From Butyricicoccus sp. OM04-18BH (GTDB lineage Bacteria; Bacillota; Clostridia; Oscillospirales; Butyricicoccaceae): DNA of 64,000 nucleotides. The notes under the pieces were generated by a model, which was not told where the DNA came from, ran no database searches, and worked only from the letters and a program-made list of their open reading frames with translations. The DNA lies in contig NZ_QULN01000007.1 of NCBI RefSeq assembly GCF_003481705.1, forward strand, positions 29,485 through 93,484, given 5' to 3'. A program made the translations under genes and the position numbers. Positions 23,829 to 35,088 of the stretch are shown one piece after another. Position 1 is the first letter of the stretch. Every line of letters begins with the position of its first letter.

Positions 23829-25193
23829 ATGTCTATGATCAACACGAAAGATATTCTGGAAACCATCAAGATGATCGAGGAGGAGCACCTTGACATCCGC
23901 ACCATCACGATGGGCATTTCGCTGCGCGATCTCGCGGCGGACGACATCAATGTGCTCGCGGACAAGATTTACGACAAGGTAACGCGCCGTGCAGAAAAGC
24001 TCGTCGCGACCGGCGAGCAGATCGAGCGCGAACTGGGCATTCCGATCATCAACAAGCGCATTTCCGTCACCCCGATCGCCATGGTCGGCGCGACCTCCTC
24101 GGCAAACAGCTATGTTCCGCTCGCAAAGGCGCTCGACCGCGCGGCCGACACCACCGGCGTCAACTTCGTCGGCGGCTTCTCTGCCCTCGTGCAGAAGGGC
24201 TTCGCCAAGGGCGACGAGATCCTCATCAACTCCATTCCGGAGGCCATGGCGGAGACCAATCTGGTCTGCTCCTCGGTAAACGTCGCCTCCACTAAGGCCG
24301 GTGTCAACCTCGACGCGATCGGTCTGATGGGCCGCATCATCAAGCAGACCGCAGAGCTGACGAAGGACAACGACTCCATGGGCTGCTCCAAGCTGGTCGT
24401 TTTCGCCAACGCCGTAGACGACAACCCGTTCATGGCGGGCGCATTCCACGGCATCGGTGAGCCGGAGACCGTCATCAACGTCGGCGTTTCCGGTCCGGGC
24501 GTTGTCCAGTCGGCCATCCGCCGCGCAGGTGACTGCTCGATCGGCGAGGTCGCGGACGTTATCAAGAAAACTGCGTTCAAGATCACCCGCATGGGTCAGC
24601 TCGTCGGCGCGCTGGCGAGCCAGCGTCTCGGCGTGCCGTTCGGCATCGTCGACCTGTCCCTCGCGCCGACCCCGGCCATCGGCGACTCGGTCGCGCGCAT
24701 CCTGGAAGAGGTCGGTCTCGAGGTCTGCGGCGGCTGCGGCACGACCGCGATCCTCGCCATGCTGAACGACGCGGTCAAGAAGGGCGGCGTCATGGCGTCC
24801 TCGAGTGTCGGCGGTCTGTCCGGCGCATTCATCCCGGTATCCGAGGACGAAGGCATGATCGCGGCCGCACAGGCAGGTGCGCTCACGCTCGAAAAGCTCG
24901 AGGCCATGACCGCTGTCTGCTCGGTCGGCATCGACATGGTAGCTGTTCCGGGCGACACCACCGCGGAGGTCATCTCCGGTCTGATCGCGGACGAGATCGC
25001 CATCGGCGTTGTCAACACCAAGACCACCGCCGTCCGCGTCATCCCGGCCATCGGCAAGAAGGTCGGCGACATGGTCGAATTCGGCGGCCTGCTCGGCGCC
25101 GCTCCGATCATGCCCATCAAGACCGGCTCCCCGGCGAAGTTCATTGGTCGCGGCGGCCGCATCCCGGCCCCGATCCAGAGCCTCAAGAACTGA
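23829..25193 (+). CDS. PFL family protein (UPF0210/DUF711)
   Basis: The protein has 454 residues and is conserved throughout: [51 protein letters not shown] blocks and [13 protein letters not shown] at the end. The family resembles pyruvate-formate-lyase-like barrels in fold predictions but has no proven reaction. It is cytoplasmic, with no signal peptide. It is paired with the ACT protein directly upstream and followed by a strong terminator, so the two form a bicistronic unit. Confidence 0.9.
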   Translation: MSMINTKDILETIKMIEEEHLDIRTITMGISLRDLAADDINVLADKIYDKVTRRAEKLVATGEQIERELGIPIINKRISVTPIAMVGATSSANSYVPLAKALDRAADTTGVNFVGGFSALVQKGFAKGDEILINSIPEAMAETNLVCSSVNVASTKAGVNLDAIGLMGRIIKQTAELTKDNDSMGCSKLVVFANAVDDNPFMAGAFHGIGEPETVINVGVSGPGVVQSAIRRAGDCSIGEVADVIKKTAFKITRMGQLVGALASQRLGVPFGIVDLSLAPTPAIGDSVARILEEVGLEVCGGCGTTAILAMLNDAVKKGGVMASSSVGGLSGAFIPVSEDEGMIAAAQAGALTLEKLEAMTAVCSVGIDMVAVPGDTTAEVISGLIADEIAIGVVNTKTTAVRVIPAIGKKVGDMVEFGGLLGAAPIMPIKTGSPAKFIGRGGRIPAPIQSLKN

Positions 25194-25219
25194 TTTTGCA
25201 GTCAGATCAAAACTGCCTC

Positions 25220-25266
25220 ATCCGCGCAGCGCGAACACAGAGTTTGCGCTGCGCGGATATTTTTTG
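25220..25266 (+). terminator. Terminator of the ACT-PFL operon
   Basis: ATCCGCGCAGCGC (25220-25232) pairs with GCGCTGCGCGGAT (25246-25258), followed by ATTTTTTG. Confidence 0.85.
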
Positions 25267-25285
25267 CAGTCAGCGAAAAAAGTTC

Positions 25286-25314
25286 TTGCATTTTGCCTCG
25301 TGCGGCGTTATACT
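25286..25314 (+). promoter_or_regulatory. Promoter of the riboflavin operon
   Basis: TTGCAT (25286-25291) and TATACT (25309-25314) with a 17-bp spacer lie about 55 bp before the FMN riboswitch. Confidence 0.65.
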
Positions 25315-25367
25315 GTACCCAGAGTGAGCGGCGAGCCGCTCTTCCCCATCGCAAAACCGAATACCAT

Positions 25368-25490
25368 GTTCTTCAGGGCAGGGTGAAATTCCCTACCGGC
25401 GGTAAAGCCCGCGAGCGAGTGTCGATTTTCGGCATGAGCATGATCTGGTGAAACTCCAGGGCCGACAGTAAAGTCTGGATAAAAGAAGAA
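25368..25490 (+). ncRNA. FMN riboswitch (RFN element)
   Basis: The classic sequence blocks are present in order: TTCTTCAGGGCAGGGTGAAA, TCCCTACCGGCGGTAAAGCC, GCGAGCG, GATCTGGTGAAACTCCAG, GGGCCGACAGTAAAGTCTGG and AAAAGAAGAATG, whose end pairs with the TTCTTC start. It binds FMN and represses riboflavin synthesis. A terminator at 25584 completes the expression platform. It lies upstream of ribD-ribE-ribBA-ribH, as in many Firmicutes. Confidence 0.97.
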
Positions 25491-25583
25491 TGCACGGAAA
25501 GCGTTTTCCGTTTATTTACTGTTCTGAAATGTCGCTTGATGTTTCAGATTTTTTGTTTTTACGACAAATCCACTGCATTTTCC

Positions 25584-25617
25584 ACGTCCCGAGGAATTTT
25601 CCCCGGGACGTTTTTAT
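25584..25617 (+). terminator. FMN riboswitch expression-platform terminator
   Basis: ACGTCCCG (25584-25591) pairs with CGGGACGT (25604-25611), and the inner GGAA pairs with TTCC; a T-rich run TTTTATTTTT follows. It lies between the aptamer and the ribD ribosome site. A smaller hairpin (ACGGAAA with TTTCCGT near 25495-25511) may take part in the antiterminator switch. Confidence 0.85.
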
Positions 25618-25637
25618 TTTTCACCGAGGTGATTTTG

Positions 25638-26723
25638 ATGCCGGATCAAAAAGAATACTATATGCGCCGTGCTCTGGCGCTCGCCGCACGCGGCGCGGGT
25701 CATGTAGACCCCAACCCCATGGTCGGCTGCGTCATTGTCAAGGACGGCCGCATCATCGCTGAGGGCTGGCACGAGCACATCGGCGGCCTTCACGCCGAGC
25801 GCAACGCCTTCGCGCACTGCACCGAGGATGCAGCCGGAGCCGATCTTTACGTCACGCTGGAGCCGTGCTGCCACTGGGGCCGCACTCCTCCCTGCACAGA
25901 CGCGATCCTCGAGCACCGCATCCGCCGCGTGTTCGTCGGCTGTCTTGACCCCAATCCTCTCGTCGCCGGAAAGGGTGCGCAGATCCTGCGCGATGCCGGC
26001 ATCGCGGTCGAAACCGGCGTGTGCGAGGCCGAGTGCCGCGAGATCAACGAGGTGTTTTTCCACTATATCACCCACAAGACCCCGTTCGTCGTACTCAAGT
26101 ACGCGATGACGCTCGACGGCAAGATCGCCGCCCACACCGGCGACAGCCGCTGGGTCACGGGCGAAGCCGCGCGGCGCCACGTTCATGAAACGCGAAACCG
26201 CCTGTCCGGCATCATGGTCGGCGTCGGCACCGTGCTCGCGGACGATCCGCTCCTCACCTGCCGCATCGACGGCGGCCGCAATCCCGTCCGCATCGTCTGC
26301 GACAGTCACGCACGCACGCCGCTCGGCAGTCAGCTCGTGCAGACGGCGAATGAAATTCCGACTTACGTCGCGGTCACGGCGCGCAGCGAGCGCACGGCGG
26401 CGCTCGAAGAAAAGGGCGTGCGCATTCTGGTCTGCGGCGAGACGGACGGTCACGTTGACCTCACCGACCTGATGCAGCAGCTCGGCAGCGCCGGCATCAA
26501 CGGCATCCTGCTCGAGGGCGGCTCGTCGCTCGCCTTCTCGGCGCTGAAGGCCGGTATCGTCCGCCGCGTGCAGGCGTACATCGCCCCCAAGCTGATCGGC
26601 GGCGAGGACGCGAAGAGCCCGGTCGGCGGCGAAGGTCTCGCAAAAATGGCGGACGCGCTCGCGCTGAAAAACGTCCGCTGCACGCCACTCAGCGAAGATT
26701 TCCTGATCGAAGGGAGATTATGA
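25638..26723 (+). CDS. ribD: Bifunctional pyrimidine deaminase/reductase RibD
   Basis: The protein has 361 residues from the ATG at 25638 (CGAGGTGA 5 nt before); the frame is open upstream through the leader but that part is not translated. The N-terminal deaminase zinc site is HAERNAF plus PCCHWGRTPPC. The reductase half starts near residue 150 (VVLKYAMTLDGKIAAHTGDS, RWVTGEAARR, MVGVGTVLADDPLLT, and LLEGGSSLAFS). It carries out two consecutive steps of riboflavin synthesis after GTP cyclohydrolase II. The stop is 1 bp before the ribE TTG start. Confidence 0.96.
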   Translation: MPDQKEYYMRRALALAARGAGHVDPNPMVGCVIVKDGRIIAEGWHEHIGGLHAERNAFAHCTEDAAGADLYVTLEPCCHWGRTPPCTDAILEHRIRRVFVGCLDPNPLVAGKGAQILRDAGIAVETGVCEAECREINEVFFHYITHKTPFVVLKYAMTLDGKIAAHTGDSRWVTGEAARRHVHETRNRLSGIMVGVGTVLADDPLLTCRIDGGRNPVRIVCDSHARTPLGSQLVQTANEIPTYVAVTARSERTAALEEKGVRILVCGETDGHVDLTDLMQQLGSAGINGILLEGGSSLAFSALKAGIVRRVQAYIAPKLIGGEDAKSPVGGEGLAKMADALALKNVRCTPLSEDFLIEGRL

Positions 26724-26724
26724 T

Positions 26725-27363
26725 TTGTTTACAGGCATTATTGAAGAAATCGGCACGGTTCGCCGCATCGAGCACGGCGCGAAGGGCGCGCGGCTGACGA
26801 TACAGGCGAATACCGTGCTCGAGGATACCAGAATAGGCGACAGCATCGCGACGAACGGCGTGTGTCTGACCGTGGTCTCCATGACGGGCGACAGCTTTTC
26901 CGCCGATGTCATGGCGGAGAGCCTGCGGCGCTCGTCGCTCGGCACGCTTCAGGGCGGCTCGCCGGTCAATCTTGAGCGCGCGATGGCGGCAAACGGCCGC
27001 TTCGGCGGTCACATCGTCTCCGGCCACATCGACGGCACGGGCACGATTGCCTCGCAGAAGCGCGAGGACAACGCGGTCTGGGTCAAGATCAAGACCCCCG
27101 CTCCCCTGCTGCGCTACATCGTCGAAAAAGGCTCGATCGCCATTGACGGTGTCAGCCTGACGGTCGCGGCGGTGACGGACACAGACTTCTCGGTCTCCAT
27201 CATTCCGCACACCGGCGCGCAGACCATCCTGCTCGGCAAAAAGCCGGGCGAACCGGTGAACCTCGAATGCGACGTCATCGGAAAATATGTTGAAAAGCTC
27301 ACTGCGCCGCACAAAACCGGCGGAATCAGCACGAATTTTCTTGCAGAAAACGGATTTCTGTAA
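26725..27363 (+). CDS. ribE: Riboflavin synthase, alpha subunit
   Basis: The protein has 212 residues. The start is TTG at 26725 with AGGGAG 8 nt before; it gives [10 protein letters not shown], the invariant N-terminus of the family. Two homologous lumazine-binding halves are visible: the first has CLTVVSM and [16 protein letters not shown], the second GVSLTVAAV and [17 protein letters not shown]. The enzyme dismutates two 6,7-dimethyl-8-ribityllumazine molecules to riboflavin. It is coupled to ribD and 17 bp before ribBA. Confidence 0.96.
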   Translation: MFTGIIEEIGTVRRIEHGAKGARLTIQANTVLEDTRIGDSIATNGVCLTVVSMTGDSFSADVMAESLRRSSLGTLQGGSPVNLERAMAANGRFGGHIVSGHIDGTGTIASQKREDNAVWVKIKTPAPLLRYIVEKGSIAIDGVSLTVAAVTDTDFSVSIIPHTGAQTILLGKKPGEPVNLECDVIGKYVEKLTAPHKTGGISTNFLAENGFL

Positions 27364-27380
27364 TCAACGGAGGAATTAAC

Positions 27381-28589
27381 ATGGCAGCAAACTACAGCAC
27401 GATCGAGCAGGCTCTTGAGGAGCTGCGCGCCGGTCATCTCATCATGGTCATCGACGACCCCGACCGCGAGAACGAGGGCGACCTCATCTGCGCGGCGCAG
27501 TTCGCGACCACCCAGAACGTCAACTTCATGGCGGCGAAGGCCAAGGGCCTCATCTGCACGCCGATGAGCGAGCAGGTCGCAAAGCACCTCGGCCTCGAGC
27601 AGATGGTCAAGGTCAACACCGACAACCACCACACCGCCTTCACGGTCTCCATCGACCATGTCGACACCACGACCGGCATTTCCGCAGAGGAGCGCGGCCT
27701 CACCTGCCGCAAGTGCGTCGACCCGAACACCAAGCCGGAGGATCTGCGCCGTCCGGGTCACGTATTCCCGCTCATCGCGCGCCGCGGCGGCGTGCTGACG
27801 CGCAACGGCCACACGGAGGCGACCGTTGATCTGTGCCGTCTGGCCGGTCTGGAGCAGTGCGGTCTGTGCTGCGAGATCATGCGCGACGACGGCACGATGA
27901 TGCGCACCGCCGAGCTGCTCGACAAGGCCGAGGAGTGGGGTCTCGCCGTCATCACCATCAAGGATCTTCAGGACTACTGCCGCCGCCATGACAAGCACGT
28001 CGTGCGCGAGGCGAACGCCAAGATGCCCACCCGCTTCGGTGAGTTCCGCATCATGGGCTACGTCAACGACCTGACCGGCGAGCATCATGTCGCGCTCGTC
28101 AAGGGCGACATCGGCGACGGCCGCGACCTGCTCTGCCGCGTGCACTCCGAGTGCCTGACCGGCGACGTATTCGGCTCGCGCCGCTGCGACTGCGGCCAGC
28201 AGCTTGCCGCTGCGATGCAGCAGATCGAGAAGGAAGGCCGCGGCGTACTGCTCTATATGCGCCAGGAGGGCCGCGGTATCGGCCTGATCAACAAGCTCAA
28301 GGCCTACGAGCTTCAGGAGCAGGGCTTCGACACGGTCGAGGCAAACGTCAAGCTCGGCTTCGCGCCCGACCTGCGCGAATACTGGATCGGCGCGCAGATC
28401 CTGCAGGACCTCGGCGCGAAGGAGCTGCGTCTGCTGACCAACAATCCGGAAAAGATCTACGGTCTGGACGGCTTCGGCGTCGAGATCAAGGAGCGCGTCC
28501 CGATCGAGATCGCGCCGCAGGAGGACGATGCGTTCTATCTGCGCACGAAAAAGATCAAAATGGGCCATCTGTTCAGCGAAAAGCTGTGA
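27381..28589 (+). CDS. ribBA: Bifunctional DHBP synthase / GTP cyclohydrolase II (RibBA)
   Basis: The protein has 402 residues. The N-terminal DHBP synthase has [15 protein letters not shown] (metal and phosphate site), HTAFTVSID and [16 protein letters not shown] motifs. From about residue 205 GTP cyclohydrolase II follows: zinc cysteines in [18 protein letters not shown], then [10 protein letters not shown] and LLTNNPEKI. It supplies both precursors, the four-carbon unit and the pyrimidine, of riboflavin. GGAGGAA precedes the ATG. Confidence 0.97.
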   Translation: MAANYSTIEQALEELRAGHLIMVIDDPDRENEGDLICAAQFATTQNVNFMAAKAKGLICTPMSEQVAKHLGLEQMVKVNTDNHHTAFTVSIDHVDTTTGISAEERGLTCRKCVDPNTKPEDLRRPGHVFPLIARRGGVLTRNGHTEATVDLCRLAGLEQCGLCCEIMRDDGTMMRTAELLDKAEEWGLAVITIKDLQDYCRRHDKHVVREANAKMPTRFGEFRIMGYVNDLTGEHHVALVKGDIGDGRDLLCRVHSECLTGDVFGSRRCDCGQQLAAAMQQIEKEGRGVLLYMRQEGRGIGLINKLKAYELQEQGFDTVEANVKLGFAPDLREYWIGAQILQDLGAKELRLLTNNPEKIYGLDGFGVEIKERVPIEIAPQEDDAFYLRTKKIKMGHLFSEKL

Positions 28590-28632
28590 TTTTCAATAAC
28601 TGACTGAAATTATCTGAAAGGACGAACAAAAA

Positions 28633-29094
28633 ATGAAGGTACTCGAAGGAAAACTGGTAGCAGGCAAGGGCAAATTTGCGATCGTTGGCGCACGCTTCAA
28701 CGAATTCATCGTCTCCAAGCTGATCTCCGGTGCGGAGGACACGCTGGTCCGCCACGGCGTAGACACGGACGACATCACGCTTGTCTGGGTTCCGGGCGCG
28801 TTTGAGATTCCGCTGGCAGCACAGAAGCTCGCGCAGAGCGGCAAGTATGACGCAGTCATCTGCCTCGGCGCGGTCATCCGCGGCTCGACGAGCCACTACG
28901 AGCTGGTATGCAGCGAGACGGCCAAGGGCATCGCGCAGGTCGGCCTCCAGACCGGCGTACCGGTAACGTTCGGCGTTATCACGACCGAGAACATCGAGCA
29001 GGCGATCGAGCGTGCCGGCACGAAGGCAGGCAACAAGGGCGCAGACGCGGCGATGGCGGCGCTCGAACTCTCTAACCTGCTGCCGCAGCTTTGA
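28633..29094 (+). CDS. ribH: 6,7-dimethyl-8-ribityllumazine synthase
   Basis: The protein has 153 residues. Conserved blocks: [72 protein letters not shown] and [12 protein letters not shown]. It condenses the RibD and RibBA products to the lumazine, usually as a 60-subunit shell or pentamer. It is the last gene of the operon; a family A repeat starts 3 bp after its stop codon. Confidence 0.97.
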   Translation: MKVLEGKLVAGKGKFAIVGARFNEFIVSKLISGAEDTLVRHGVDTDDITLVWVPGAFEIPLAAQKLAQSGKYDAVICLGAVIRGSTSHYELVCSETAKGIAQVGLQTGVPVTFGVITTENIEQAIERAGTKAGNKGADAAMAALELSNLLPQL

Positions 29095-29096
29095 GT

Positions 29097-29379
29097 CTAA
29101 GGGGGACGCTGTCCCCCTTAGATACGCCCCCGGTTTCTCCGGAACCGGGGGCGATAACCCCCTCGCCCCTGCACAGCAGGGGCGGCTCGGGACACAAGGT
29201 GAATTGCCCCGAAGGGGCAAGAGAAGGTGCCCTGGGGTACGCGTCCCGAGGCAGCGGAGTAAAAGTCAGGTACACGCCCCGACTTTTACGGGGAATTTTA
29301 CGCGGCCTGCTGCGGCAGGCCTGTCCGCCCTCCCTGCCGAAGGCAGGATTGGGCGGAAATAGCGCCCCTTCGGGGCGCT
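29097..29379 (+). repeat. Structured multi-hairpin repeat, family A, copy 1
   Basis: This is an array of hairpins joined by conserved strands: CTAAGGGGGACGCTGTCCCC, GATACG, the stem CCCCCGGTT/AACCGGGGG, the stem CGCCCCTG/CAGGGGCG, the conserved GGTGAATTGCCCCGAAGGGG and GAGAAGGTGCCCTGGGGTAC, GTCAGGTACACGCCCCGAC, GGCCTGC-TGCG-GCAGGCC, CCTGCC-GAA-GGCAGG and AGCGCCCC/GGGGCGCT. Copy 2 at 34745 has the same order with compensated stem changes. It lies in the 3' region of the riboflavin operon. Confidence 0.8.
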
Positions 29380-29520
29380 TTCCTTTTACCCGTAGGGCGG
29401 GATGACTTCATCCCGCCGTCCGACAAATCTGCAAACACTCTCCGGAACAGGAAAAGGCACGCCAACGGCGTGCCTTTCTTTACCTTATATAAATGTATGA
29501 GCGCAAACGTTTGCGACAGC
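29380..29520. other. Spacer with hairpins between repeat A1 and the TIM-barrel gene
   Basis: It contains one strong hairpin (GGCGGGATGA with TCATCCCGCC, 29397-29418) and the terminator at 29453. No gene is seen. Confidence 0.5.
29453..29477 (+). terminator. Terminator after repeat A1
   Basis: AAAGGCACGCC and GGCGTGCCTTT form a perfect stem over AAC, followed by CTTTA. An almost identical hairpin follows repeat A2 at 35038. It also serves the convergent minus-strand gene. Confidence 0.8.
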
Positions 29521-30450
29521 TTATTCGATATTCAGAGCTTCGCGCAGAACATGCAGGCTTGCAAGGTGGCCGTCGAGCATGGAAAGCGTCAGATCCTCCA
29601 TTTCGAGCGAAACCTCCTCGTCATAGCCCGACATACGGACGACCGAGAAGAACTCCTTCCACCACTTCGCATCATGGCCCGCGCCGACGGCGACATAGTT
29701 CCACGCGCGGCGTGCAAAGGCGTCGATCGGCTTGGTATCCAGCATGCCGTTCGGCTGCCAGTACCGGCGCTCCGGGCGCGAATCCTTGCCGTGGATATGA
29801 TAGATCGCGCCGTGCTCGCCGAGCACACGCGCCGCCTCGATCGGGTCGCCGCCCATCCAGAACAGATGGCTCGGGTCGAGGTTCATGCCGACCATCGGGC
29901 CGACCGCCTCGCGCAGGCGGAGCAGCGTCTCCGGATTATACACAAGCTGCATACCGTGATTTTCGAGCGCGATCCGCTCGATGCCGCAGTCCTCCGCCAT
30001 CTTTACGATGTCCTTCCATACCGGGATCGCGACCTCATTCCACTGATAATCGAGGATTTCCTGCGTCTCGGGCGGCCACGAGGTCGTGATCCAGACCGGA
30101 GTCTTATCGCCCCTGCATCCGGCCGGCAGGCCGCTCATCATGACGATTTTCTTGACGCCGAGCATCTGCGCGAGCTCGAACGTCTTTTTCGTGACGTCCA
30201 TTTCCTTTTCATAGGCGAGCGGATTGCCCGAGCAGTTGAGCGCACACAGCTCGAGGCCCTTCGCGCGCATCGCGTCATACCATTTTTCCCGCGCGGTCCT
30301 GTCGCTCACGAGCAGGTCGAGGTCGCAGTGCGGCGCGCCCGACCAGTTGCCCGTGCCAATCTCGATCGCGGCTATCTTCTGAGATACGCAGAAATCAAGC
30401 ATCTCCTCATACGGCATATCTAATGTGCAGGTCTTAATGGCCAGTTTCAT
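29521..30450 (-). CDS. Sugar phosphate isomerase/epimerase, xylose-isomerase-like TIM barrel
   Basis: The protein has 309 residues with no signal peptide. It follows the AP-endonuclease-2/IolE-type pattern: KTCTLDMPYEEMLDFC, GTGNWSGAPHCDLD, GLELCALNCSGNPL, metal ligands in IALENHGMQL (Glu), VGMNLDPSHLFW (Asp, His) and YHIHGKDSRP (His). Such proteins isomerise, epimerise or dehydrate sugars and inositols. It is divergent from the ABC uptake operon and close to a Gfo/Idh/MocA dehydrogenase, so it probably belongs to the same catabolic pathway. The exact substrate cannot be told. Confidence 0.85.
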   Translation of the reverse strand: MKLAIKTCTLDMPYEEMLDFCVSQKIAAIEIGTGNWSGAPHCDLDLLVSDRTAREKWYDAMRAKGLELCALNCSGNPLAYEKEMDVTKKTFELAQMLGVKKIVMMSGLPAGCRGDKTPVWITTSWPPETQEILDYQWNEVAIPVWKDIVKMAEDCGIERIALENHGMQLVYNPETLLRLREAVGPMVGMNLDPSHLFWMGGDPIEAARVLGEHGAIYHIHGKDSRPERRYWQPNGMLDTKPIDAFARRAWNYVAVGAGHDAKWWKEFFSVVRMSGYDEEVSLEMEDLTLSMLDGHLASLHVLREALNIE

Positions 30451-30926
30451 TTTGACTTTCCTTCTCTCGTTCTTTGCTGTTTGGATCTTCAGAGGGAGAT
30501 GCGCGTTTTTCGCAGGACTTTTCTCACAAAAAAGCGCAGACTCCCCCCTGTTTCATCAAGGCAATTTTACCATACTGTAACCTGAATATGCAAGAGATAA
30601 TCTCATAATATGCCCAAATTCTTCCCTCTCATACCTCGAAAAACTGCGAATTATGTCCAGAAAAGTGTCAATTTGCACAATGCACAGATGGCGGTTTTTA
30701 TATCCTCGATACGTTATTGTCAACCTGCACAAAGCGTCAGGGGCATTCCTCGCCATTACCGACAAAATTGTCAACAACCCCTTGTCAAACAGTATTCTTT
30801 GCATTAAAATATTACCAGAACGTTGGAGCGTTCGTTATACCGCATCAGGCGGTGAAACCGAATGACAGACTGACCGGCCCTTTTCGGTGTGGACAGACTG
30901 TACGAAAAAGGAGAGAGGTTTTTATT
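30451..30926. promoter_or_regulatory. Divergent control region of the sugar cluster
   Basis: There is no gene. On the minus strand TTGCAT (30588-30593) and TAAAAT (30564-30569) with 18 bp form a promoter for the isomerase. On the plus strand TTGTCA (30782-30787) and TAAAAT (30805-30810) with 17 bp form a promoter for the binding protein. Between them TGTCAANNTGCACAA occurs twice as direct repeats (30666-30680, 30718-30732), candidate regulator sites. Confidence 0.6.
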
Positions 30927-31943
30927 ATGAAGAAGAGATTACTTGCTATGCTGATGACCGGCGCTATGGTTGCAAGCCTCGCAGCTTGCGGTGGCGGTTC
31001 CACTGGCGGCGACACCAAGACCGGCGGCGACACCAAGACCGGCGGCGATACCGCTTCTGGCTGCTCTGTTGACGTCATCCTGAAGACCACCGCTTCCGAG
31101 TACTGGAGCTACGTTAAGGCCGGCGCAGAGGCTTACAGCAAGGATAACCCGGACGTACAGGTCGAGGTTAAGGGCGCTACCTCCGAGACCGCTTACGACG
31201 AGCAGCAGAACATGATCGAGACCGACCTGAACTCCGGCGCTTACGACGCATTCGTAATCGCTCCGCTGCAGGCTGATCTGGTTAAGACCCTGATCGCCGG
31301 CAAGACCGACCCGATCATCGCTGTTGACACCAACATCGACGCTCCCGAGGTACTTTCCTTCGTCGGTACCGGCAACGAGGATGCAGCTGCAATGGGCGGC
31401 AAGGCTGCTGTAGAGGCTGCTAAGGCTGCAGGCTGGGATAAGGTTCAGGCTATCGCAATTTCCGGCGTACAGGGCGACGGCACCGCTATGGCTCGTCTGA
31501 ACGGTTACGAGAAGGGCATCACCGAAGCTGGCGGCGAGTTCCTGAAGGGCGAGATCCAGTACGCTGACGCTGTTGCTGATAAGGCTGCAACCTCGATGGA
31601 AGCTATCATGCAGAACCATCCGGATGGCGTTGCAATCATCGTCTGCAACAACGACGATATGGCAATGGCAGCAGCTCGCGCAGCAAAGGGCAACGCAGCT
31701 TACGCGAAGACCATCTTCGTTGGCTTCGACGGCATCCAGTCTGCATGCAACGCTATCCTCGCTGGCGAGGAGACCATGTCCGTTGCACAGGAAGCTTACG
31801 ACATGGGCTACAAGGCTGTTGAGGCTGCTGTAAAGGCTGTTAACGGCGAGACCCTGGATAAGTTCATCGACTCCGGCTGTGACGTTATCAACAAGGATAA
31901 CGCTCAGAAGCGCCTGGATACCCTGAAGGGCTACATCGGCTAA
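30927..31943 (+). CDS. Sugar ABC transporter substrate-binding lipoprotein (RbsB family)
   Basis: The protein has 338 residues from the ATG at 30927 (AAAGGAGAGAGG before it). The signal MKKRLLAMLMTGAMVASLAAC carries a lipobox LAAC, so the mature protein is a lipid-anchored surface receptor. A Gly/Thr/Lys linker contains three GGDT units. The rest is periplasmic-binding type 1: VDVILKTTASEYWSYVKAGA, FVIAPLQADLVKTL, PIIAVDTNID, ISGVQGDGTAMARLNGY, IIVCNNDDMAMAA and IFVGFDGIQSACNAI. Codons are strongly biased (GCT, GTT, GAC), unlike neighbours, which suggests very high expression. Confidence 0.93.
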   Translation: MKKRLLAMLMTGAMVASLAACGGGSTGGDTKTGGDTKTGGDTASGCSVDVILKTTASEYWSYVKAGAEAYSKDNPDVQVEVKGATSETAYDEQQNMIETDLNSGAYDAFVIAPLQADLVKTLIAGKTDPIIAVDTNIDAPEVLSFVGTGNEDAAAMGGKAAVEAAKAAGWDKVQAIAISGVQGDGTAMARLNGYEKGITEAGGEFLKGEIQYADAVADKAATSMEAIMQNHPDGVAIIVCNNDDMAMAAARAAKGNAAYAKTIFVGFDGIQSACNAILAGEETMSVAQEAYDMGYKAVEAAVKAVNGETLDKFIDSGCDVINKDNAQKRLDTLKGYIG

Positions 31944-32010
31944 TCAACAGGCGTTTTTTAGTACGCGAGTGGTTTTCCATTTGTTCTTAGCATTTAAGTG
32001 AACGAGAAGA

Positions 32011-32049
32011 AACCCCTGCAAGATTTGAACAGGATCTGATGCAGGGGTT
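32011..32049 (+). terminator. Hairpin between binding protein and ATPase genes
   Basis: AACCCCTGCA (32011-32020) pairs with TGCAGGGGTT (32040-32049), followed by CTCTTTTC. It is probably a partial terminator or RNA stabiliser that keeps the binding protein in excess over the membrane components. Confidence 0.6.
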
Positions 32050-32214
32050 CTCTTTTCGAAGAGTAAGTTTTCGATTTTTCGAAAAAGTCATTCTCCCGCG
32101 AGACGAGATCGGCAGGAGCTATTGTTGCGGCAAACCTCCTCCTTTTTGCAACTGAACCGAGAACAGTTTACTTTGTCCCGCACTTCATCTCGGAGAAGAA
32201 AAGGTGATATGCAA

Positions 32215-33712
<1,498 letters not shown>

Positions 33713-33720
<8 letters not shown>

Positions 33721-34696
33721 ATCGAAGAAATCCAGCAATTTGATGACTTATGCTGGTACGTTTGGCGCACTGGTAATCCTTTGTGTAGTTCTGGCAATCG
33801 CATCGCCGAACTTCTTTAAGTATTCGAACATGATGTCCATTCTCAAGCAGACGTCGTTCAATGCACTGGTTTCCACCGGCATGCTGCTCTGCCTGATCAC
33901 CGCCGGCATCGACCTTTCCGTAGGCGCTAACGCAACGTTCGCAGCCTGCCTCGCCGGTATGCTGATGAACAAGGGCATGACCAATCCGGTCGTTCTTCTG
34001 CTCGTCGCAATCGTCGGCGGCACCCTGATCGGCTGGGTCAACGGTATGCTCCTCACCCGTCTGCACCTCCCCCATCCGTTCGTATCTACCCTCGGTATGA
34101 AGAACGTACTCTGGGGCGGCGCGCTGATCGTTACCAACTCTCAGATGGTATCCTTCTCCGGCAATGACGCTGTTATGTGGCTCGGCTCCGCTACCGTAGG
34201 CGGCTTCCCGATCTCCTTCATCGTTGTTATCGCGATCTACATCGTAATGCACATCCTGCTGACCAAGACCGCTCTGGGTCGTTCCATCTACTGTGTAGGC
34301 GGCAACCCGGAAGCAGCTCGTCTGTCCGGTATCAACTCCGCTAACGTGCTGACCTTCTGCTACACCCTGTCCGGTTTCATGGCAGCTCTGGCTGGCATCG
34401 TATCCATCGGTCGTTCCGGTATCTGCAACGGCGTTAACGCTATTCAGCCGTACGATACCGACGCTATCGCAGCCTGCATCATCGGCGGCGCATCCTTCAT
34501 GGGCGGCAAGGGCACCATGGTTGGTACCATGCTCGGCGCTCTGATCATCGCAGTTCTGCGTAACGGCTTCTCGCTGCTGTCCGTTTCGTCCGCAGTTCAG
34601 AACCTGGTTCTCGGCCTCGTTATCATCGGCGCCGTACTGCTCGACGTTACCCGTGAGCGCATGGAAGCTAAGGCTCGCCGTCTGGCTACCAAGTAA
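33713..34696 (+). CDS. Sugar ABC transporter permease (RbsC family)
   Basis: The protein has 327 residues with about 8-10 membrane segments. Family blocks: TGMLLCLITAGIDLSVGANA, NPVVLLLVAIVGGTLIGWVNG, TLGMKNVLWG, GRSIYCVGGNPEAARLSGIN (cytoplasmic EAA-like loop) and CIIGGASFMGGKGTMVG. It is expected to dimerise and pair with the ATPase upstream. Strong codon bias, as in the binding protein gene. The substrate is unknown but probably ribose-, inositol- or related-type by context. Confidence 0.94.
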
Positions 34697-34700
34697 AACG

Positions 34701-34740
34701 CAAGAAAAAAAATCGCTGCTTCGGCAGCGATTTTTTCTTG
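34701..34740 (+). terminator. Terminator of the sugar ABC operon
   Basis: CAAGAAAAAA-ATCGCTGC pairs with GCAGCGAT-TTTTTTCTTG over a TTCG loop, a very strong intrinsic terminator 5 bp after the stop. Confidence 0.92.
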
Positions 34741-34744
34741 CTTG

Positions 34745-35036
34745 TATCCAAGGGGGACGCTGTCCCCCCTGGATACGTTTCCGGTTCCGAAGAAACCGGA
34801 AACGATACCCCCCTCTCGTCCGCACAGCGGACGAGGCCGCGCCGCCGCAAGGTGAATTGCCCCGAAGGGGCAAGAGAAGGTGCCCTGGGGTACGGCGCGG
34901 GCAGAGGTAAGAAAGTCAGGTACACGCCCCGACTTTCTTGGGGAATTTTACGCGGCGCACTGCGGTGCGCCTGTCCGTCCTCCTTGCCGAAGGCAAGATC
35001 GGGCGGAAATAGCGTTCCATGCAACGCATGGAACGC
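34745..35036 (+). repeat. Structured multi-hairpin repeat, family A, copy 2
   Basis: It has the same module order as the copy at 29097. The linkers are nearly identical (GGTGAATTGCCCCGAAGGGG, GAGAAGGTGCCCTGGGGTAC, GTCAGGTACACGCCCCGAC). Stems are different but still paired: GTTTCCGGTT/AAACCGGAAAC, CTCGTCCGC/GCGGACGAG, GGCGCAC-TGCG-GTGCGCC, CTTGCC-GAA-GGCAAG and GCGTTCCATGC/GCATGGAACGC. It lies downstream of the ABC operon in the same direction. Confidence 0.8.
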
Positions 35037-35037
35037 G

Positions 35038-35064
35038 AAAAGGCACGCCAACGGCGTGCCTTTT
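35038..35064 (+). terminator. Terminator after repeat A2
   Basis: AAAAGGCACGCC and GGCGTGCCTTTT form a perfect stem over AAC. The core is identical to the hairpin after repeat A1. It is bidirectional, so it can also end the LacI gene. Confidence 0.8.
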
Positions 35065-35088
35065 CTTTCGGGAAGATTTCGCTTTTTC

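Noticed and set aside
29097..29379. Repeat A as an insertion sequence or a coding gene
   Set aside because: No transposase frame, no clear terminal inverted repeats or target duplication by eye; frames in it are short and change between copies, while stems are conserved.
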